In this document: piece after piece, positions 31,095 to 35,531 of the stretch
How positions within the stretch are numbered: the stretch's first letter is position 1
How the letters are laid out: every line of letters begins with the position of its first letter
Source: Bacteroidales bacterium
GTDB lineage: Bacteria > Bacteroidota > Bacteroidia > Bacteroidales > P3
Assembly (NCBI GenBank): GCA_024681475.1
Contig: JAILAT010000015.1
Coordinates: 1 to 35,531, forward strand
Direction of reading: 5' to 3'
Length of the DNA stretch: 35,531 nucleotides
The notes under the pieces: generated by a model
Databases searched by the model: none
Seen by the model: the letters and a program-made list of their open reading frames with translations, nothing else
Told to the model about the DNA's origin: nothing
Position numbers and translations under genes: made by a program

Positions 31095-33656
31095 TCAACC
31101 TAACAGCGCCTCAATAGGCACAGTACTATCCATCAAGCCTACTCTTGTGTCGGAAGCGTGGCGGTTCACGCCGGTGTATGCCAATGAGGCATCCTCGTAG
31201 CGGCGGAATTTCAGGATGGCGTCGTTCATCTGGGCACGGTTGAATACCCCGATGTGCAGCAGTAGGTCGAAGTCGTCGATGGTGAGGCCGGTGACACGTT
31301 CGAATAACGAAGGTTCCAACTTGCGGATAACATCCTCTAGGCTTTCCTCGCGGTAGTCGGTGAGGTACATGAAGATGGGAATGCGCGTGGCGAATTTCAT
31401 CAGCTTCTCCTGTACCTCGCGCCGCTTGGAGCGGTATTCCTTCTCCTCTGCCGTCAGTTCCTTCTTTTTCTTAGGGTTGTCGCCCGCTTCGCGTTTCAGC
31501 TTCTTTATCCGCTCGGCGCGATTGACGATATTTTCGATGATGTCGCTACCTAAGGCGCGGAAGCCTTCAATCTTCATGATAGTGGCCAGCGCCTCGGGGT
31601 TGTCAAGCACCCGCTGCAATGTGGCGTTGTCGACGTTCACCAGCTGGGCACTGTTCCAGCGTCGTGCCAGCAAGGTACCACTGGTGCCGTTGTCCACAAA
31701 GTCAAGTATCTCGGTGGCATCCACCCGCTTCATCGAGCTGCCGTCGAACTGCAATATTGGCAGGAAATTGATGAAGTCATTCACCTTGTCGGTAATACGG
31801 CGGTTGCTGTCGACGTCTAACTGGTTGGCGTAGGTCACCACCTCGCGTAGGGCACGGTTGGGGGCGAAGTCGAACACATAGCAGGTGGGCTTCAGGATGG
31901 TCTTCTTCGTGGGGTCGTCCTTGTCGGTGGTCGTCCAGGGGCTCTGCACGCGGAAGGCCGTCTGGAAATAGGTCTCGGGCGAAGAGCAGTTCCTCAGCAT
32001 CAGCAGTCCACCCAAAGGACGCAAGGTGACGCCTGTGGTCAGCTTGCCACAGGTTAGCGTGATGGTGCGTGTCGTCAACGGGTTGTCGCCCATGGCATCG
32101 CGCACAGGCCCGAGTGCGTCCACGCCGATGCCGGCCTTCGTGCCACTGCAGTTGATGATAGTGTAGTTCTGATAGAAGCCGTTGGCCGGACGTCGCAGCA
32201 AAGCTTCCATAGCGTCGCACGAGGCCACATTGGGCAGGAACCACATCGTGTGGGCACAAAGGTCGAGCAGACGGGTATCCTCGAAGGGCAGCGGCGGATA
32301 CTCGTTGAGGGGCGAACTGCTGTCGCCATAGATGGGTGTCTTGCCACGTATAATGTCGAGCCATTTCTGCACCGCCTTCTCATGCACGAAAGTGGCAACT
32401 CCTTCAGATTTGCCACCGTTCGCTTCCTTACGGTCGCGCACGACTTCGGCTCGGAAAAACTCATTGAGGTCGAAACCGTCCATATCCCACTGCTCAATCA
32501 TGGCGCCGAGGTCCTGCGGCATCTGGTAGGTCATCATCACCATGGTGGGCATCTCCAGATAGGGGCCGCCGACGGCCTCTTTTCGTGCCTGCTCGTCCTG
32601 GTAGGTCCAGTTGAAGATCTGGCTCTCCATAAACTCGCCTGTGGCAAGGGCGCGGAAGGGTGTTCCGCTGAGGTAAAGGAAATGCTTGCCGGTGATGGGA
32701 ATATCCTCGTCGTCCCATGCGCGACCGCTCTCCACGTCGATGCCGCTCTCGCTCATCACCTCGTCCTCTTCCGCCTGCCGCCGCTTGGCGTCGGCATCGC
32801 CGAGGTCGAGCAGACTCTTGGCGTTGTCGTTCCAGGCACCGAAGTGATACTCGTCCAATACGATTAAATCCCAGTCGATACTGTGTACCCATTCGTTCTT
32901 GGGTTTGATGTTGCCATAGCGGTCTCTGCCAAGATAGTCTTGGAACGACCCGAAGACAACTAAGGGGAATGCGTTATTGTGTGAGTGCGTTAATGCGTTA
33001 GTGGCATCCGCTTCGCGGCTGCTATAATATTGCCATCCTTCGAAGTCGCGGTGGCGCAGCAGGTCGTCCCTCCACGAATCCTCCACGGCGGGCTTGAAGG
33101 TGAGCACCAACACCCGTTTGGCCTTCATCCTCTTGGCCAGCTGGTAGGTGGCAAAGGTCTTGCCGAAGCGCATCTTGGCGTTCCACAGGTAGTGGCTGGG
33201 GCGGTCGGGCTCTTCTTTATCCATGTGGGCGAAGTAGTCGGCAGTGTCTTTTACAGCTTTCTCTTGTTCCTCGCGCATATCGTAGTCGAGGTCGCGTACC
33301 GTCTCGATATGTGTGTCGCGGTGGCGTACCGCCACATAGGCCGCCTTGGCCTCTCGCAACGAGCAGCGACACCACTCGCCTACTAACTCTTTCCCCATGC
33401 GGCGCAGCACCTCGTGGAGGTCGTGGTCGCTGAAACTCTCGCCGCTGCCGTCGGCATAGAAGGCGTTGTCGTGCCACAGCAGGTGATAGGTCTTGTGTGG
33501 CTCGGTGATGGGATGCTGCTCGTCGATACGTTTCCGCACGTCGGCACGCGTCGTCTGCCCTATCTTGATCCAGCCGGGGAACGACGTATCGTCGTACATG
33601 TAAATCTGCGGCACCGCGCGCCGCATCGTGGGGAGTATCTGTTCTGTCGTCTGCAT
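31095..33656 (-). CDS. Restriction-type SF2 helicase with N-terminal GIY-YIG (T5orf172-like) domain
   Basis: The product has 853 residues. The N-terminus (about 15-110) contains IYMYDDTSFPGWIKIGQTTRADVRKR-type sequence, matching the T5orf172/GIY-YIG-like nuclease domain. An SF2 helicase core follows: a Walker A-like KMRFGKT (161-167), motif Ia LVLTFKPA, motif II DEYH (268-271), motif III LSGTPFRAL, and a motif VI-like QTAFRVQSPW. The C-terminal third is helical and Lys-rich. The combination suggests the translocating/cleaving subunit of a restriction-modification system. It lies 51 bp downstream of the adenine methyltransferase gene on the same strand, which supports that pairing. Which R-M type it belongs to cannot be settled from sequence alone. 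Confidence 0.85.
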   Translation of the reverse strand: MQTTEQILPTMRRAVPQIYMYDDTSFPGWIKIGQTTRADVRKRIDEQHPITEPHKTYHLLWHDNAFYADGSGESFSDHDLHEVLRRMGKELVGEWCRCSLREAKAAYVAVRHRDTHIETVRDLDYDMREEQEKAVKDTADYFAHMDKEEPDRPSHYLWNAKMRFGKTFATYQLAKRMKAKRVLVLTFKPAVEDSWRDDLLRHRDFEGWQYYSSREADATNALTHSHNNAFPLVVFGSFQDYLGRDRYGNIKPKNEWVHSIDWDLIVLDEYHFGAWNDNAKSLLDLGDADAKRRQAEEDEVMSESGIDVESGRAWDDEDIPITGKHFLYLSGTPFRALATGEFMESQIFNWTYQDEQARKEAVGGPYLEMPTMVMMTYQMPQDLGAMIEQWDMDGFDLNEFFRAEVVRDRKEANGGKSEGVATFVHEKAVQKWLDIIRGKTPIYGDSSSPLNEYPPLPFEDTRLLDLCAHTMWFLPNVASCDAMEALLRRPANGFYQNYTIINCSGTKAGIGVDALGPVRDAMGDNPLTTRTITLTCGKLTTGVTLRPLGGLLMLRNCSSPETYFQTAFRVQSPWTTTDKDDPTKKTILKPTCYVFDFAPNRALREVVTYANQLDVDSNRRITDKVNDFINFLPILQFDGSSMKRVDATEILDFVDNGTSGTLLARRWNSAQLVNVDNATLQRVLDNPEALATIMKIEGFRALGSDIIENIVNRAERIKKLKREAGDNPKKKKELTAEEKEYRSKRREVQEKLMKFATRIPIFMYLTDYREESLEDVIRKLEPSLFERVTGLTIDDFDLLLHIGVFNRAQMNDAILKFRRYEDASLAYTGVNRHASDTRVGLMDSTVPIEALLG

Positions 33657-33707
33657 GGGTTCTATGTGGGTTTTATGATCCTTCGGCGGTCCTTCGGCGA
33701 TGTCTTC

Positions 33708-35216
33708 TCACTCCATTGGTCGTATCATACTCTCGATAAAGGCAATCTCGTCCTTGTCCAAGCCGTATTTCTTATACAACATCTCGTCAGTCCACGGGTG
33801 AGAGAAGTCCTGCATGGGGACGCACCCAAACACATAGCTCATATTGTCTTGAGCATTCTTTTTTAACATTACCATGCAACGGAAAAACTTCGTGGAAATA
33901 TATGTCATTACATTTTCGCAAATGTTTTTATTTTCAAAAGGTCCAACCACAAGGTATGTTTGAGAACAACAAGAGTTTGGTTCACCATAAAAGGGCTTTC
34001 CAAGAAATAAATATGGAAAATCTCCTCGTTCTCCATATGCTTTAGAAATATAAACTTTGTGCGGTTTGATCCATTGTTGGTTCTTTTTTACCTGATCAAG
34101 TGAAACATACCCAGTAAAACCGTAAGTGTAATATTTGATCGAATTCAAAAAGGGCTTTTCCTTAAAGTCTCTAAATGAACTTACAAATCCAAAAGGAGTC
34201 TGTGGCCCCACAACAGAATCAAAAGTGGATTCTTTATAAAGTTGTACCTTCCTCAATATTGTAATTGCCTTGTTATGTCTGACTAATGTATTTAACCCTT
34301 TTTCAAGCAGAGGCCTGTCCATTTCTGAGGTCATCTCATTTCCTTTATATGAAACAATCCGTACCTCCTTATGTTTCTGTGTTGCTTCTCGTAAGAATAT
34401 ACATACACCTCCAGCTAAATCTACACCAGGAAAACAATCTGTTGAATTTGGGTAATCCAAAATTGTTTTGATATATTCATCATGCAACATCTCATCTCTA
34501 AACTCATCAAGCCCACGACCTCCTGCATACCAACGAGCAGGGATAATCATACATAAATAACGAGGATTAAGTTTTTTCGCTTGTTGTACAAACTTATGAT
34601 ATATTGCGATTGCATAGTTTTCTTTCTCAACACCCACATTCAGTTGGTAGGGTGGATTGCCAATGATAACGTCGAATTGCATATCTTTATAGAATATTTC
34701 TTTGATTGATTTATGAATAAAAGGGTATGCGTAGGTCTCGCGGCTGTCGGTGCGGAGATACTCGCCTTTGCTGGCTCCGCAGTGTTCACAGCGGCCTTGC
34801 ACGTTCCAGGTGTGGTGGCACCGCTCGTATAGCAGGTTGCCATGCCCGTCGTGGAAGGCGGTGCTGACGCTATACTCGCCGTTGGCCTGCTTGGAGCAAT
34901 AGAGTGTCCTGCGGCTCATCTCGGCCGTAAGGTCGGTACAAGCGATGCCGAAGACCTGCTTGGTCATAATGTGGTCAATCCGCTGCTGCAAGTCGGGCAT
35001 CTGCTCTTCGAGACCTGCAAGCAGGCGCTTGGCAATCTCGCGTAGGAAGACGCCACTCTTGCTGCAAGGGTCTAAGAACCGCGTCTTCGGACTGCGGAAC
35101 AGCTCCTGCGGCAGCAGGTCGAGCATCCTGTTGGCCAACTCCGGCGAAGTGAAGACCTCGTCGCTGCTCAAATTTGCCAAGCAGTTCAAGATATCGGGTG
35201 CATATCGTTCTTTCAT
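33708..35216 (-). CDS. Eco57I-like N6-adenine DNA methyltransferase with AT-rich central region
   Basis: The product has 502 residues. The SAM-binding motif I region is FLDPCSKSGVFLREIAKRL (about 47-65) and catalytic motif IV is NPPY (187-190), marking an N6-adenine gamma-type methyltransferase. Between them is a zinc-ribbon-like set (C133, H134/H135, C143, C146). The central and C-terminal part (about residues 235-460) should hold the target-recognition region. Base composition is uneven: nt about 34740-35216 and 33708-33840 are GC-rich like the rest of the window, while about 33840-34740 is markedly AT-rich, as if replaced by recombination. It presumably protects the site cut by the helicase/nuclease encoded downstream. 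Confidence 0.88.
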   Translation of the reverse strand: MKERYAPDILNCLANLSSDEVFTSPELANRMLDLLPQELFRSPKTRFLDPCSKSGVFLREIAKRLLAGLEEQMPDLQQRIDHIMTKQVFGIACTDLTAEMSRRTLYCSKQANGEYSVSTAFHDGHGNLLYERCHHTWNVQGRCEHCGASKGEYLRTDSRETYAYPFIHKSIKEIFYKDMQFDVIIGNPPYQLNVGVEKENYAIAIYHKFVQQAKKLNPRYLCMIIPARWYAGGRGLDEFRDEMLHDEYIKTILDYPNSTDCFPGVDLAGGVCIFLREATQKHKEVRIVSYKGNEMTSEMDRPLLEKGLNTLVRHNKAITILRKVQLYKESTFDSVVGPQTPFGFVSSFRDFKEKPFLNSIKYYTYGFTGYVSLDQVKKNQQWIKPHKVYISKAYGERGDFPYLFLGKPFYGEPNSCCSQTYLVVGPFENKNICENVMTYISTKFFRCMVMLKKNAQDNMSYVFGCVPMQDFSHPWTDEMLYKKYGLDKDEIAFIESMIRPME

Positions 35217-35248
35217 ATTCTTGTACTTTTTCTCCTACAGATTATAAA

Positions 35249-35298
35249 AGATTTTAAAAGAAAAAGTTGTCGACCTCTTTTCCAATCTTTTAAAATCT
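35249..35298. repeat. 13-bp perfect inverted repeat after the right-edge gene
   Basis: AGATTTTAAAAGA (35249-35261) and TCTTTTAAAATCT (35286-35298) are perfect inverted copies 24 bases apart. They lie between the stop of the right-edge gene and the methyltransferase start. They could be a weak terminator or a binding site controlling the restriction genes. Confidence 0.6.
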
Positions 35299-35306
35299 GA
35301 TTGAGA

Positions 35307-35531
35307 TTAAATGTCCTCTGATTGCATATACAGTTGCGTGTAGTGAACTGGAGGGTATGACCGCACAGGCTCGTCGAAACTTTGTGCTTCGCCCTGCTCG
35401 TCGAAGAGAGAATACTGGTGCGTCTGGTTGACAAGGAAATCAAATTGGAAGTCGCGTCGCGAGAACTGCATGCTGCCCGCAATGGGTGTCCATTCACAGA
35501 AGGTGATAGGCCTGTTATCCGCAGTGCGGTA
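35307..35531 (-). CDS. C-terminal fragment of an unrecognised protein (5' end outside window)
   Basis: On the minus strand the frame is open from the right edge (codon TAC at 35531-35529) to TAA at 35307-35309, giving the last 74 residues of a protein. The visible part contains FCEWTPIAGSMQFSRRDF, LVNQTHQYSLFDEQGE and ends MQSEDI. It is polar, with no membrane helix or known motif, and I do not recognise the family. GC-rich codon use matches the surrounding chromosome. It lies 90 bp upstream of the methyltransferase on the same strand, so it could belong to the restriction-modification locus. Confidence 0.6.
   Translation of the reverse strand, partial: YRTADNRPITFCEWTPIAGSMQFSRRDFQFDFLVNQTHQYSLFDEQGEAQSFDEPVRSYPPVHYTQLYMQSEDI

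Noticed and set aside
33679..33699. Tandem TCCTTCGGCG direct repeat between the restriction genes
   Set aside because: Only two 10-base copies; too short to assign a function or call it a phase-variable tract.
1..35531. CRISPR arrays, tRNA/rRNA genes, insertion sequences, attachment sites
   Set aside because: No repeat-spacer pattern, cloverleaf, transposase frame or terminal repeats were recognised by reading; a dedicated scan could still find weak cases.

Overview
The window looks like chromosomal DNA from an anaerobic, fermentative member of the Bacteroidota (probably Bacteroidales). The evidence is a complete type IX secretion / gliding core (PorP-like, GldK, GldL, GldM and two GldN paralogues), Bacteroidota-type promoters (TAnnTTTG -7 boxes), general lack of Shine-Dalgarno sites, a KDO/LPS gene, and a confurcating-type [FeFe]-hydrogenase operon. 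No rRNA, tRNA, CRISPR array, transposase or phage gene was seen.

Layout. (1) 1-13186, minus strand: one long gene train reading porP-gldK-gldL-gldM-gldN-gldN2, followed with short gaps by three consecutive dynamin-family GTPases. The last GTPase is cut by the window edge. (2) 13381-16107, minus: an envelope operon of a polysaccharide-deacetylase-like protein, kdsC and an RlpA/SPOR protein. (3) 16261-17175, minus: an LD-carboxypeptidase, divergent from (4) 17393-19593, plus: a DRTGG protein, an RsbW-like ATPase and a putative sensory [FeFe]-hydrogenase homologue that keeps the H-cluster cysteines but lacks the proton-relay residues. (5) 19609-23730, minus: galK, galM and a Upf1-like SF1 helicase, with overlapping ends. 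(6) 23867-26195, plus: a promoter, a cobalamin riboswitch, an acyl-CoA hydrolase/CoA-transferase and a MarC-family membrane protein. (7) 26236-31081, plus: promoter, HndB-like, NuoF-like (HydB), [FeFe]-hydrogenase (HydA) and NuoE-like (HydC) genes, closed by a strong terminator. (8) 31095-35531, minus: a restriction-modification locus with a GIY-YIG/SF2 helicase protein and an Eco57I-like adenine methyltransferase whose middle is strikingly AT-rich, then the tail of an unrecognised gene.

How the genes work together. Regions 4 and 7 point to hydrogen metabolism, with the sensory-type protein and its small ATPase/DRTGG partners plausibly reporting H2 or redox state. Region 6 suggests vitamin B12-responsive control of acyl-CoA/carboxylate exchange, which would suit a B12-dependent succinate-propionate pathway. 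The most unusual arrangement is the trio of dynamin-like GTPases apparently co-transcribed with the type IX secretion core.
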